64,000 nucleotides of DNA, from assembly GCF_000383675.1 (NCBI RefSeq), contig NZ_KB911823.1, positions 311,095 to 375,094 on the forward strand, in the 5' to 3' direction. The notes below the pieces were generated by a model. The model was not told the DNA's origin, did no database searches, and was given only the letters and a program-made list of their open reading frames with translations. This stretch comes from Terracoccus sp. 273MFTsu3.1 (GTDB lineage: Bacteria; Actinomycetota; Actinomycetes; Actinomycetales; Dermatophilaceae). This document shows positions 8,741-17,767 of this stretch, piece after piece; the stretch's first letter is position 1, and every line of letters begins with the position of its first letter. The position numbers and the translations under genes were made by a program.

Positions 8741-9106
8741 ATGCCCAACCTGGGTGCCCCCGAACTCATCATCATCGCGGTCGTGCTCATCGCCCTGTTC
8801 GGCTGGAAGAAGCTCCCCGACATGGCCCGCAGCCTCGGCCGCTCCGCCCGGGTCTTCAAGTCCGAGGTCGACGAGCTGAAGAAGGACGGCAAGCCCGTCC
8901 CGAGCGACGCGTCGCAGACGACCGTGCCGGGTGACGTCGTGGACGCCGAGGCAGAGCGCCGTGCCGCCGAGGCCCGTCTCGCCGATGCCGAGCGTCGCGC
9001 CGCCGAGGCCCGCGCCGAGGCCGACCGCCTCCGTGCCGCGGCCCCGAGCCCCACGACGACGCCGACGTCGGGCACCGACGACGTCCGCCGCGACACGACG
9101 TTCTGA
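8741..9106 (+). CDS. tatA: Sec-independent protein translocase TatA
   Basis: 121 aa. A short N-terminal membrane helix (about 6-20) ending FGWKKLPDMARSLG, then an amphipathic helix, is the TatA signature (Phe-Gly hinge). TatA oligomers form the pore that passes folded twin-arginine substrates. The acidic/Ala-Arg tail contains repeated RRAAEAR units likely to be helical. A GAGGAGA ribosome site at 8727-8733 supports the ATG at 8741. The 205 bases upstream hold a TATGCT hexamer (8663-8668) that could be a -10 box, but no good -35 is seen. tatC follows after 39 bases. Confidence 0.94.
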   Translation: MPNLGAPELIIIAVVLIALFGWKKLPDMARSLGRSARVFKSEVDELKKDGKPVPSDASQTTVPGDVVDAEAERRAAEARLADAERRAAEARAEADRLRAAAPSPTTTPTSGTDDVRRDTTF

Positions 9107-9145
9107 GTGGGTCGGATCCCGAACCCATCACACGGAGCTCCCTGA

Positions 9146-9952
9146 ATGCCGTCACTGCGACGCCAGCGCGACCCCGAGGGGCGGATGTCGCTCGGCGATC
9201 ACCTCCGTGAGCTGCGCAACCGCATCACCATCAGCGCCATCGCCATCATCATCGGCGGCGTCGTCGGCTGGATCTACTACAACCAGGTCATCAACGCGCT
9301 GACCAAGCCGCTGCGTGAGCTGCAGGCCGGTCGCGAGGGCGTCGTCAACATCAACTTCGCCGGCATGACGGACGCGTTCGCGCTCCAGCTGACGACGTCG
9401 CTCTTCGTCGGGCTCATCCTCGCGTCGCCGGTGTGGCTCTTCCAGATCTGGGGCTTCATCGTCCCGGGACTGACGAAGAAGGAGAAGCTCATCGCGCGGC
9501 TCTTCGTCGTCGCCGCGGTGCCGCTCTTCCTCGCCGGGTGCTTCTTCGCGTTCATCATGGTGCCCAAGGCCGTCGCGGTCCTGCTCGGCTTCACGCCGGA
9601 GGGCGCCTACAACCTCCAGGACGGGTCGCAGTACCTCAACTTCGTCCTCAAGTTCATCGTCGCCTTCGGCTGCGCGTTCCTGCTCCCGGTGTTCCTCGTG
9701 GCGCTCAACCTCGTCGGCATCCTGCCGGCGCAGGCGATGCTCAAGGGTTGGCGGCCGGCCGTCATGATCATCCTCGTCTTCGCGGCGATCATGACCCCGA
9801 CGCCCGACGCGTACACCATGCTCTTCCTCGCCAGTCCCATGGTGCTGCTCTACTTCGCCTCGGTCGGCATCGCCTTCCTGCTCGACCGGCGCAAGGCGGA
9901 GCACAAGCCCGACTGGCTGGACGTCCCCGACGACCAGGCCTCTGCCCTGTAG
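9146..9952 (+). CDS. tatC: Sec-independent protein translocase TatC
   Basis: 268 aa with six predicted membrane helices. The N-terminal MSLGDHLRELRNR stretch (signal-recognition loop), the PVWLFQIWGFIVPGLTKKEK loop and a TPTPD periplasmic turn are TatC signatures. TatC binds the twin-arginine signal peptide and recruits TatA. It follows tatA in the usual order, and the kinase and helY genes come next. Confidence 0.96.
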   Translation: MPSLRRQRDPEGRMSLGDHLRELRNRITISAIAIIIGGVVGWIYYNQVINALTKPLRELQAGREGVVNINFAGMTDAFALQLTTSLFVGLILASPVWLFQIWGFIVPGLTKKEKLIARLFVVAAVPLFLAGCFFAFIMVPKAVAVLLGFTPEGAYNLQDGSQYLNFVLKFIVAFGCAFLLPVFLVALNLVGILPAQAMLKGWRPAVMIILVFAAIMTPTPDAYTMLFLASPMVLLYFASVGIAFLLDRRKAEHKPDWLDVPDDQASAL

Positions 9953-9961
9953 CGTTCGGGT

Positions 9962-10867
9962 GTGTCCCAGCGTGTCGCCCTGATCGTCAACCCCACGTCG
10001 GGAAAGGGCGTCGGCCGAGCGATGGGCGAGGAGACGCGCAGGCTGCTCCACGCGGCAGGTCATGACGTCGTCGACGTGTCGGGCAGCGACTACCAGCAGG
10101 CCCGCATGCGGGCCCGCGAGGCCGTCGCCGACGGCGTCGACACGGTGGTCGTCGTCGGGGGTGATGGCATGGTCCACCTCGGGGTCAACCTCTGTGCGGG
10201 CACACCGTCGCGTCTCGCCGTCGTGGCGGCCGGGACGGGCAACGACTTCGCCCGCAACCTCGGCCTGCCGGTGCGTGACGCCCGGGCTGCCGTCGCACTG
10301 CTCGCCGAAGGACGCACGCGCGACATCGACCTCGGTCGGGTCAGCCACGGCGTGGCCGGCGAGAAGTGGTTCGGCGGGGTCCTCGGCGCCGGTTTCGACG
10401 CCGTCGTCAACGCTCGCGCCCAGCGCATGACGTGGCCGCGGGGGCAGATGCGCTACAACCTGGCAGTGCTGCGTGAGCTCCCCGTCTTCCGTCCCATCCC
10501 GTATGCCGTCGAGCTCGACGGGCGCCGGCTCGAGACGCGGGCGATGCTCGTCGCCGTCGCCAACACGACCTCCTTCGGCGGGGGCATGCGCGTGTGTCCC
10601 GACGCCGACGTCACCGACGGTCTCTTCGACGTCATGATCGTCCACGCGCTGTCGATCCCGTCGTTCCTCCGGGTCTTCCCCAAGGTCTACTCCGGAACGC
10701 ACACCACCCACCCGGCCGTCGAGATCCATCGCGCCCGGCGAGTTCGCTTGGAGGCGAGCGGTATCCACTCACAGGCCGATGGCGAGACGTTCGCCGACCT
10801 ACCGATCGACGCCGAGGTCGTGCCCGGTGCCCTGCACGTCGTGACCCCGATGGAGGTGCCTGCGTGA
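9962..10867 (+). CDS. Diacylglycerol kinase family lipid kinase
   Basis: 301 aa. The N-terminal VALIVNPTSGKG, the GGDGM catalytic loop and AAGTGNDFAR are the DAGK/sphingosine-kinase signatures, followed by the C-terminal beta-sandwich with DVTDGLFDVM and HSQADGE. It phosphorylates a lipid, most likely diacylglycerol, to feed phosphatidate back into phospholipid synthesis. The GTG start at 9962 has TAGCGT (9950-9955) exactly six bases upstream, so an internal leaderless transcript may start here, although read-through from tatC is also likely. It overlaps helY by four bases (GTGA). Confidence 0.92.
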   Translation: MSQRVALIVNPTSGKGVGRAMGEETRRLLHAAGHDVVDVSGSDYQQARMRAREAVADGVDTVVVVGGDGMVHLGVNLCAGTPSRLAVVAAGTGNDFARNLGLPVRDARAAVALLAEGRTRDIDLGRVSHGVAGEKWFGGVLGAGFDAVVNARAQRMTWPRGQMRYNLAVLRELPVFRPIPYAVELDGRRLETRAMLVAVANTTSFGGGMRVCPDADVTDGLFDVMIVHALSIPSFLRVFPKVYSGTHTTHPAVEIHRARRVRLEASGIHSQADGETFADLPIDAEVVPGALHVVTPMEVPA

Positions 10868-13743
10868 TCGCCACGTGGCCGAAGCTCGCGGAGTTCGCCG
10901 CCCGTCTCGACTTCCCGCTCGACGACTTCCAGACCGAGGCCTGTCGGGCGGTCGAGGAGGGCCGCGGCGTCCTCGTGGCGGCACCCACGGGAGCCGGCAA
11001 GACGATCGTCGGCGAGTTCGCGGTGCACCTGGCCCTCGCGACGGGGCGCAAGGCGTTCTACACGACCCCGATCAAGGCCCTGTCCAACCAGAAGTACACC
11101 GACCTCGTGCGCGTCCACGGCGCCGACCGGGTCGGCCTGCTGACCGGTGACGCCTCCATCAACGGCGAGGCCCCGATCGTCGTCATGACGACCGAGGTCC
11201 TGCGCAACATGATGTACGCGGGGTCGACGACCCTGCGCGGGCTCGGCTGGGTCGTCATGGACGAGGTCCACTACCTCGCCGACCGTTTCCGCGGGGCGGT
11301 GTGGGAGGAGGTCATCATCCACCTGCCCCCGGACGTCAGCGTCGTGTCACTGTCGGCGACGGTGAGCAACGCCGAGGAGTTCGGCGCGTGGCTCGGGGAG
11401 GTGCGCGGCGACACCGAGGTCATCGTCTCGGAGCACCGTCCGGTGCCGCTGTGGCAGCACATGATGGTCGGCCAGACGCTCTTCGACCTCTTCGTCGAGG
11501 AGCGCGACGGCCGCGAGGACGACGAGCACTTCGTGGCCGCACCGGGGCGCTACTCGGTGAGCGTCAACCCCGACCTCGTCCACGCCATCCGCGGCACCGA
11601 GGGTCGGGGTGCGTGGGACTCGCACTGGGTCAGCTCGCGCGGAGGCCGCGACAAGGGCCGTCCGCGCGGCAAGGGCGCGCGCGGCGGGTCCGGGGGCGGC
11701 GGACGCGGCGGACGGGACGACTGGGCCGGGCGGGGCCGTCGTGGCGCCGACGCGCCGGCCGGACGCGGGCCCGGCGGCGGCGACGGCGGACGCGGCTTCG
11801 CCCGTGGTGGTCGTCCCGGTGGCGGGGCGACCCGCGCGGAGGTCATCGAGCGCCTCGAGCGCGAGGGCCTGCTGCCGGCGATCACCTTCATCTTCAGCCG
11901 CGCAGGTTGCGACGGCGCCGTCGGGCAGCTGCTGTCGAGCGGCATGCGCCTCATCCCCGAGTCGGAGGGTGAGGCGAACCGTCGCCTCGTCGAGGAGCGC
12001 ATCCAGGGCCTCGCCGAGGAGGACCTGTCGGTGCTCGGCTACTGGGACTTCGTCGACGGCCTCTCGCGTGGGTTCGCCGCCCACCACGCCGGCATGCTGC
12101 CGACGTTCCGCGAGATCGTCGAGGAGCTGTTCACGGCCGGCCGGGTCAGGGCCGTCTTCGCGACGGAGACCCTGGCGCTGGGCATCAACATGCCAGCGCG
12201 GACCGTCGTGCTCGAGAAGCTCGTGAAGTTCAACGGCGAGAACCACGTCGACATCTCGCCCGCCGAGTACACCCAGCTCACCGGACGTGCCGGTCGCCGC
12301 GGCATCGACATCGAAGGTCATGCCGTCGTCCTCTGGAACCGTGGTCTCGACCCCGCCGGGGTCGCGGGCCTCGCGTCGACGCGCACGTACCCGCTGCGCT
12401 CGAGCTTCCGGCCGACCTACAACATGGCCGTCAACCTCGTGCGCCAGTTCGGCCGCGAGAGCGCCCGCGAGATCCTCGAGACGTCGTTCGCCCAGTTCCA
12501 GGCAGACCGGGCCGTCGTGGGCTTCGTCCGCACGGTGCGCCGCAACGAGGAGGCCCTCGCCGGCTACGCCGAGCAGATGACCTGCCACCTCGGCGACTTC
12601 TCCGAGTACGCCGCGATCCGCAACGAGATCCGCGACGTCGAGAAGGAGGGGGCCAAGGCCCGGTCGGCGTCGATGCGCACGGCAGCGGCGATCTCCTTGG
12701 AGTCGCTGAAGATCGGCGACATCGTGCGCATCCCCGCCGGACGTCACAGCGGCCTGGCCGTCGTCGTCATGCCCAACCGCGGCGGCAAGGGGGAGTCGGC
12801 GTCGCCCGCCGTCGTCACCGAGGACCACCAGCTGCGCCGGCTGACGCTGCACGACGTCCCGACACCCCTGGAGCCACTCGGCTCGATGCGCGTGCCCAAG
12901 CAGTTCAACGCCCGCAACCCCAAGGCTCGTCGTGACCTGGCGGCGACCCTGCGCGCGACGATGCCGCACGACCCGCCGCCGCGTCACCGTCAGGCCGACG
13001 GCGACCCGACGGACGACCGCGTCGACGAGCTGCGTCGGCGGATGAAGGCGCACCCCTGCCACCGCTGCCCCGACCGCGAGAACCACGCCCGTTGGGCTGA
13101 GCGCTGGTGGCGCCTCCGGCGCGAGACCGACGGCATCCAGCGCAAGATCGACGGCCGCACGAACTCCGTCGCCAAGACGTTCGACCGCATCTGCGAGCTG
13201 CTCGTCGAGATGGGCTACCTCGGGGTCGGCGGTCAGACGGTCACGCCTGACGGCGACCGCCTTCGCCAGCTCTACACCGAGAAGGACCTGCTCGCCGCCG
13301 AGTCGCTGCGCGAAGGGGTCTGGCGCCGGCTCGACCCGCCGTCGCTCGCCGCCATCGTGTCGACGCTCGTGCACGAGCCGCGCCGGGAGGAGACCGGACT
13401 CACGCCGCGGTGGCCCAACGACGACGTGCGCGAGGCGTACGACCGGATGATCCGGATCTGGTCCGACCTCGAGGACGCCGAGGGCGCCCTGACGCTCCCA
13501 CGCACGGGTATGCCGGACGGTGGCCTCGCGTGGGCCATGCACCGGTGGGCGAGCGGGCAGCGCCTCGAGGACGTGCTCCGGGGGACCGACCTCGCTGCCG
13601 GTGACTTCGTGCGTCGGTGCAAGCAGGTCATCGACCTGCTGGGTCAGCTGACCGACGCGGCGGACCCGGACCTGGCGACGACGGCCCGTCGGGCCAGTGA
13701 CGGCGTCCTGCGCGGGGTCGTGGCGGCCGACCGGCTCGACTGA
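10864..13743 (+). CDS. helY: DEVH-box RNA helicase HelY
   Basis: 959 aa, Ski2/Mtr4-like superfamily 2. Walker A APTGAGKT is at 40-47, the DEVH box at 133-136 and SAT at about 164-166. The second RecA domain has the ATETLALGINMPA and QLTGRAGRRGID motifs, followed by the winged-helix and helical bundle. It is predicted to unwind structured RNA or RNA-DNA hybrids using ATP. Residues about 258-322, between the two RecA domains, are an insertion made almost entirely of Gly, Arg and Asp with RGG repeats, likely disordered and RNA-binding. The GTG start overlaps the kinase stop; an upstream extension would not be protein-like. Confidence 0.94.
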   Translation: MIATWPKLAEFAARLDFPLDDFQTEACRAVEEGRGVLVAAPTGAGKTIVGEFAVHLALATGRKAFYTTPIKALSNQKYTDLVRVHGADRVGLLTGDASINGEAPIVVMTTEVLRNMMYAGSTTLRGLGWVVMDEVHYLADRFRGAVWEEVIIHLPPDVSVVSLSATVSNAEEFGAWLGEVRGDTEVIVSEHRPVPLWQHMMVGQTLFDLFVEERDGREDDEHFVAAPGRYSVSVNPDLVHAIRGTEGRGAWDSHWVSSRGGRDKGRPRGKGARGGSGGGGRGGRDDWAGRGRRGADAPAGRGPGGGDGGRGFARGGRPGGGATRAEVIERLEREGLLPAITFIFSRAGCDGAVGQLLSSGMRLIPESEGEANRRLVEERIQGLAEEDLSVLGYWDFVDGLSRGFAAHHAGMLPTFREIVEELFTAGRVRAVFATETLALGINMPARTVVLEKLVKFNGENHVDISPAEYTQLTGRAGRRGIDIEGHAVVLWNRGLDPAGVAGLASTRTYPLRSSFRPTYNMAVNLVRQFGRESAREILETSFAQFQADRAVVGFVRTVRRNEEALAGYAEQMTCHLGDFSEYAAIRNEIRDVEKEGAKARSASMRTAAAISLESLKIGDIVRIPAGRHSGLAVVVMPNRGGKGESASPAVVTEDHQLRRLTLHDVPTPLEPLGSMRVPKQFNARNPKARRDLAATLRATMPHDPPPRHRQADGDPTDDRVDELRRRMKAHPCHRCPDRENHARWAERWWRLRRETDGIQRKIDGRTNSVAKTFDRICELLVEMGYLGVGGQTVTPDGDRLRQLYTEKDLLAAESLREGVWRRLDPPSLAAIVSTLVHEPRREETGLTPRWPNDDVREAYDRMIRIWSDLEDAEGALTLPRTGMPDGGLAWAMHRWASGQRLEDVLRGTDLAAGDFVRRCKQVIDLLGQLTDAADPDLATTARRASDGVLRGVVAADRLD

Positions 13744-13779
13744 CGGGCTGGGGCCCTCGCCTCCAGCGCCGCCGGACGA

Positions 13780-13973
13780 TTGTCGTCGCGAGCACCCGGT
13801 CGGCTATGGTTGGGGCACCGGTCGACGTTTTTGGTGCTCGTGTCTTCACACGCTCGCAAGGAACGCCATTGCGAGCGCAACTGTTTCTTCAGGGTTTCTG
13901 GAAAGTGGTCGCGTCTCTGCCGACCGGGGGTCGCTGACAAGCAACGGCTCACTTCCACCCAAAGGAGAAAAAC
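13780..13973 (+). promoter_or_regulatory. Promoter and long 5' leader of the cold-shock gene
   Basis: TTGTCG (13780-13785) and TATGGT (13805-13810), 19 bases apart, are a possible promoter. The leader would be about 155 bases and includes a local hairpin (CTTCAG ... CTGGAAAG near 13888-13905). Long structured leaders that melt or refold at low temperature are typical of csp genes; a thermosensor role here is inference. Confidence 0.4.
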
Positions 13974-14174
13974 ATGGCACAGGGAACCGTCAAGTGGTTC
14001 AACTCGGAGAAGGGCTTCGGCTTCATCGCCCCGACCGAGGGTCCCGACGTCTTCGTCCACTACTCGGAGATCACGGGCAACGGCTACCGCAGCCTCGAGG
14101 AGAACCAGGCCGTCGAGTTCGACGTCGAGCAGGGCCCCAAGGGCCCGCAGGCGATGCGCGTCCGCGCTCTCTGA
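13974..14174 (+). CDS. CspA-family cold shock protein
   Basis: 66 aa, a single cold-shock OB-fold domain. RNP1 (KGFGFI) and RNP2 (VFVHY) are both intact, so it should bind single-stranded RNA and DNA and prevent secondary structure. Length and sequence match the major actinobacterial CspA. A perfect AAAGGAG ribosome site lies eight bases before the ATG. The gene is monocistronic, bounded by a long leader and a strong terminator. Confidence 0.97.
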   Translation: MAQGTVKWFNSEKGFGFIAPTEGPDVFVHYSEITGNGYRSLEENQAVEFDVEQGPKGPQAMRVRAL

Positions 14175-14210
14175 TCGCTCGCTGATCTCGTCGGACCCAC
14201 AGTCCGCACG

Positions 14211-14243
14211 ACGAAGGCCGGTCCCCTCGGGGACCGGCCTTTC
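14211..14243 (+). terminator. Intrinsic terminator of the cold-shock gene
   Basis: A 10-bp GC stem (14216-14225 with 14230-14239) with a CTCG loop is followed by TTT and flanked by short A- and T-containing arms. Confidence 0.8.
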
Positions 14244-14408
14244 GTCATGCCAGCGGTGAGTCGTGCCACACCTGCTGGGCGCTGCTGAGGACCTCGAGGC
14301 ACCTGGACCGCCCGTGTCGTGCCCGAGTGCCTGCCGGTGAAGCGTAGGCCGGACGTGGGGACGAGCGTCGCGCTCAGGGACTGCTCAGGTGGGCCCGGGG
14401 CCGGTGGC

Positions 14409-14633
14409 TCAGAGCCGGGTCACGCGCTCGAACGGGGTGTTGACGCGGACCACGCCGGACTCGAAGCGGAGGGTCAGGGTGGCGGGGCTGCACGAGACGA
14501 CGACGCCGAGCCCGTGGCGCAGGTGGGAGACCCGGTCTCCGACCGAGAACTCCTCGATGTCCGGCGCGGGGGCCGGCCTGAACGGGCTGCTGGAGAGGTG
14601 GCGACGGCGGTCGGGCGTTCCATGGGTGGGCAC
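14409..14633 (-). CDS. Small CarD/UvrD-C-terminus-like protein (hypothetical)
   Basis: 74 aa. The core FSVGDRVSHLRHGLGVVV, then LRFESGVVRVNTPFERVTRL, resembles the small Tudor-like barrel found in CarD and at the C-terminus of UvrD/PcrA helicases, where it contacts RNA polymerase. Here it stands alone after about 26 disordered residues. A link to transcription or repair is inference. The start is a GTG at 14633 with AAAGG about 12 bases upstream. About 170 bases between it and the csp terminator show no other feature. Confidence 0.6.
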   Translation of the reverse strand: MPTHGTPDRRRHLSSSPFRPAPAPDIEEFSVGDRVSHLRHGLGVVVSCSPATLTLRFESGVVRVNTPFERVTRL

Positions 14634-14763
14634 CCTTCAGTATGCGCCTTTGCGGGGCCCCGTGGTGACCCGCGGGTGGCCGTCGGACGCTCACGGACGC
14701 GTCACGTCGGTCGAAAGGTGACCGTACCGTGACGTCTCGGACGGCCTTTCGAGGGCTCGTGGG

Positions 14764-15705
14764 TCAGTCGATCCCGAGGGCGGAGATGACCCGGTCGAAG
14801 GACGACGTGAGGCCGTGCTCGACGGCCAGGCGTGACATCAGGGCGGGGTCGGCGACGGCCGACGGGGCGGCGAGGTCGATGTCGGGCACCGCGGCGTCCT
14901 TGGCCACCGCCACGACGCGTGGCGCGGCGTCGAGGTAGTCGCTCGCGGCCTCGAGCCGTGCGCGCTGGGCGCCCTTGATGGCGGGGTCGCCGGCGTCGAT
15001 GGCGGCCCGGATCGCCTCGAGCGTGCCGTAGGTGGTGATGAGCTTCGCCGCGGTCTTCTCGCCGATCCCGGCCACGCCGGGCAGGCCGTCGCTCGTGTCG
15101 CCCCGCAGGACTGCCATGTCGCCGTAGGCGGGCCCGCTGGAGACGCCGTACTTCTCCGCCAGGAACGCCTCGTCGACGAGGTCGGGGGAGCGCACGCCGC
15201 CACGGGCCGTGTAGACGACGCGTACCTGGTTCGCGTCGTCGACGAGCTGGAAGAGGTCGCGGTCGCCGGTGACGATGTCGACCGGCATCCGGCCGCTGAA
15301 CTCGGTGGCCAGCGTGCCGATGACGTCGTCGGCCTCGTAGCCGTCGACGCCGACCCGGGCGATGCCGAGTGCCGTCAGCGCGTCGACGATGATCGGTACC
15401 TGGACGCCGAGGGCCTCCGGCACGGTCTCGCCGGCGAGCTCGTCGGGCCCGGGCTCGGCGACGCGGTGGGCCTTGTAGGACGGGATGGCCTCGACCCGGA
15501 ACGCCGGGCGCCAGTCGTTGTCCCAGCAGGCGACGAGGTGCGTCGGGCGACCCCGCTCGACGAGCGAGGCGATCATGTCGAGCAGCCCGCGGACCGCGTT
15601 GGTCGGCACGCCGCTCGGCCCGATCACCTCGGGCACGCCGAAGAAGGCGCGGAAGTAGAGCGAGGCGGAGTCGAGCAGGAGCATCCTGGGGGCTCGGGAC
15701 GGCAT
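14764..15705 (-). CDS. 5'-3' exonuclease (FEN/PolA-type)
   Basis: 313 aa. It matches the stand-alone homologue of the 5' nuclease domain of DNA polymerase I: MLLLDSASLYFRAFFG at the N-terminus, DGYEADDVIGTLA and VTGDRDLFQLVDD acidic metal-binding clusters, and the LPGVAGIGEKTAAKLI helix-hairpin-helix. It should remove RNA primers or flaps. The ATG at 15705 has TACCCT seven bases upstream (15713-15718), so it is probably leaderless; the start codon itself lies in a GTATGCCG word. It diverges from the secreted beta-helix gene. Confidence 0.92.
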   Translation of the reverse strand: MPSRAPRMLLLDSASLYFRAFFGVPEVIGPSGVPTNAVRGLLDMIASLVERGRPTHLVACWDNDWRPAFRVEAIPSYKAHRVAEPGPDELAGETVPEALGVQVPIIVDALTALGIARVGVDGYEADDVIGTLATEFSGRMPVDIVTGDRDLFQLVDDANQVRVVYTARGGVRSPDLVDEAFLAEKYGVSSGPAYGDMAVLRGDTSDGLPGVAGIGEKTAAKLITTYGTLEAIRAAIDAGDPAIKGAQRARLEAASDYLDAAPRVVAVAKDAAVPDIDLAAPSAVADPALMSRLAVEHGLTSSFDRVISALGID

Positions 15706-15823
15706 ACGCGAGAGGGTACCGGGCCACGACGGGAGCGCACCTTGCCGAGGCCCCCCGGGGCCACGATGATGGCGTGAGAGCGCGACCACCCGGAGCGCAG
15801 CCCATCGTGGAGAGTCGACGACG

Positions 15824-17665
15824 ATGACGTCTCGCAGTGCTGGCCCCCTGTCCACTCCCGCCCGCGGAGGCTGGGCGCGTCGCGCCTCGGCCGTCGTCGT
15901 CGCGATCGCCGCCGCGGTCGCCCTCGTGGGTCCCGGCAGCGCGTCGGCGGCACCACCGCCGCCACCCGCCCCGGATCTCGGCCCGAACGTGCGGGTCTAC
16001 GACCCGAGCATGTCGGTGGCCGCCATCCGCGCGAGCGTCGACGCCGTCTACGCCGAGCAGGTCGACAACGAGATGGGCGCCTCGCGCTACACGTTGCTCT
16101 TCAAGCCCGGGACGTACGGCTCGGCCGCCGACCCGCTCATCGTGCGCGTCGGCTACTACACCGAGGTTGCGGGCCTCGGCGCCCTGCCGACCGATGTCGT
16201 CATCAACGGCCACGTCGACGTCTACAACCGCTGCCTCGCGCCCGACAACTGCATCGCCCTCGACAACTTCTGGCGGTCGCTGTCCAACGTCACGATCAAC
16301 GTCACGGGCCTGTCCGACTGCCGGTCCTCGGGCAACTTCTGGGCCGCGTCGCAGGCATCCCCGATGCGTCGGGTCAACATCGTCGGCGGCAACCTGACGC
16401 TCATGGACTACTGCACGGCGGGACCGCAGTACGCCAGCGGCGGCTTCATCGCCGACTCACGCACCGGCTTCGTCATCAACGGCTCGCAGCAGCAGTACCT
16501 CGTGCGCAACAGCCAGATCGGCGGCTGGTCCAACGGCGTCTGGAACCAGGTCTTCTCCGGGGTCCAGGGTGCACCGGCGACGTCGTTCCCCGACCCGACC
16601 TACACGACGCTCGACACGACTCCGGTGAGCCGCGAGCGTCCCTTCCTCTACGTCGACGACGCGGGCAGGTGGCAGGTGCGCGTCCCCTCGGCCACGACCG
16701 AGTCGTCCGGAGTGTCGTGGGCGAACGGCCAGACGCCGGGGCGCTCGGTCCCGCTCTCCGACTTCTACGTCGCCCGGCCGTCCGACTCCGTCACGACGAT
16801 CAACAGCCAGCTGGCCCGAGGCAAGCACCTCCTGCTCACACCCGGTGTCTACGACGTCGACCGCAGCATCACGGTGCGCCGCGCCGACACCGTCGTCCTG
16901 GCGATGGGACTCGCCAGCCTCACGGCCCGCGGGGGAGCGGTCCCGCTCGTCATCGGTGACGTGCCCGGTGTCGTCGTCGCCGGCCTCATGGTCGACGCCG
17001 GCCCGGTGAACTCGCCGGCGCTCGTCCGGGTCGGCACCGGGCGCCCGGCGACCCGGTCGGACGCCGGCAACCCCACGACCCTGCTCGACGTCTTCCTCCG
17101 CGTCGGTGGCCCGTTCGCGGGCCGCGCCACCGTGGGCCTCGAGGTCAACAGCGACCACGCCCTGCTCGACGACATCTGGGCCTGGCGCGCCGACCACGGG
17201 CGGGGCGTCGGGTGGACCGTCAACCCGGCGGAGAACGGAGTCGTCGTCAACGGCGACGACGTGACCGCCACCGGCCTCTTCTCCGAGCACTTCCGGGCCT
17301 ACAACACCGTGTGGAACGGCGAGCGCGGGCGCACGGTGTTCTACCAGAACGAGCTGCCCTACGACGCACCGAACCAGGCGGCCTGGCAGCACGACGGCGT
17401 CCTCGGGTGGGCCGGCTACAAGGTCGCCGACTCGGTGCGCACCCACGAGCTCTGGGGCGGCGGCAGCTACATCTTCACGAACGTCGACCCGACGATCCAC
17501 GCGACGCGGGGCTTCGAGGTGCCCGTCACTCCGGGTGTCCGTCTGCACTCCCTGCTCACCGTCCAGCTGGGCGCGGGGACGCTCGACCACGTCGTCAACG
17601 ACACCGGTGCTCCGGTCAGCGCGGCCACCGTCGGGGTGCCGAGCACCGTCACGACGTTCCCCTGA
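15824..17665 (+). CDS. Secreted parallel beta-helix protein (Streptomyces-type 'adenylyl cyclase/F5-8C' annotated family)
   Basis: 613 aa. A Sec signal peptide (SAVVVAIAAAVALV ... ASA, cleaved near residue 42) is followed by a Pro-rich linker and a large domain with VRVYDPSM, YTLLFKPGTYG, VGYYTEVAGLG and NFWRSLSNVTI blocks, then right-handed beta-helix-like rungs. Many Streptomyces homologues are labelled adenylyl cyclase or coagulation factor 5/8, but no cyclase residues are visible. The fold and secretion suggest polysaccharide binding or cleavage in the manner of GH55 or pectate-lyase folds; that is inference. It is monocistronic with its own terminator. Confidence 0.75.
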   Translation: MTSRSAGPLSTPARGGWARRASAVVVAIAAAVALVGPGSASAAPPPPPAPDLGPNVRVYDPSMSVAAIRASVDAVYAEQVDNEMGASRYTLLFKPGTYGSAADPLIVRVGYYTEVAGLGALPTDVVINGHVDVYNRCLAPDNCIALDNFWRSLSNVTINVTGLSDCRSSGNFWAASQASPMRRVNIVGGNLTLMDYCTAGPQYASGGFIADSRTGFVINGSQQQYLVRNSQIGGWSNGVWNQVFSGVQGAPATSFPDPTYTTLDTTPVSRERPFLYVDDAGRWQVRVPSATTESSGVSWANGQTPGRSVPLSDFYVARPSDSVTTINSQLARGKHLLLTPGVYDVDRSITVRRADTVVLAMGLASLTARGGAVPLVIGDVPGVVVAGLMVDAGPVNSPALVRVGTGRPATRSDAGNPTTLLDVFLRVGGPFAGRATVGLEVNSDHALLDDIWAWRADHGRGVGWTVNPAENGVVVNGDDVTATGLFSEHFRAYNTVWNGERGRTVFYQNELPYDAPNQAAWQHDGVLGWAGYKVADSVRTHELWGGGSYIFTNVDPTIHATRGFEVPVTPGVRLHSLLTVQLGAGTLDHVVNDTGAPVSAATVGVPSTVTTFP

Positions 17666-17681
17666 GCCTCCCCTCGGGTCG

Positions 17682-17718
17682 CCGGTGCGCCCGCCCCGTC
17701 CCGGGGTGGGCGTACCGG
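17682..17718 (+). terminator. Hairpin terminator after the beta-helix gene
   Basis: A long, nearly perfect stem (CCGGT...GCCCC at 17682-17697 with GGGGTGGGCG...ACCGG ending 17718) lies just after the stop codon. Confidence 0.7.
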
Positions 17719-17755
17719 CATGAGGAATGGACCACCCGTCCGGTGACCCCTGGTC

Positions 17756-17761
17756 TACCCT
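17756..17761 (+). promoter_or_regulatory. -10 box for leaderless lrp-type gene
   Basis: TACCCT ends exactly six bases before the ATG at 17768. No ribosome site is present. Confidence 0.45.
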
Positions 17762-17767
17762 TCGGCC

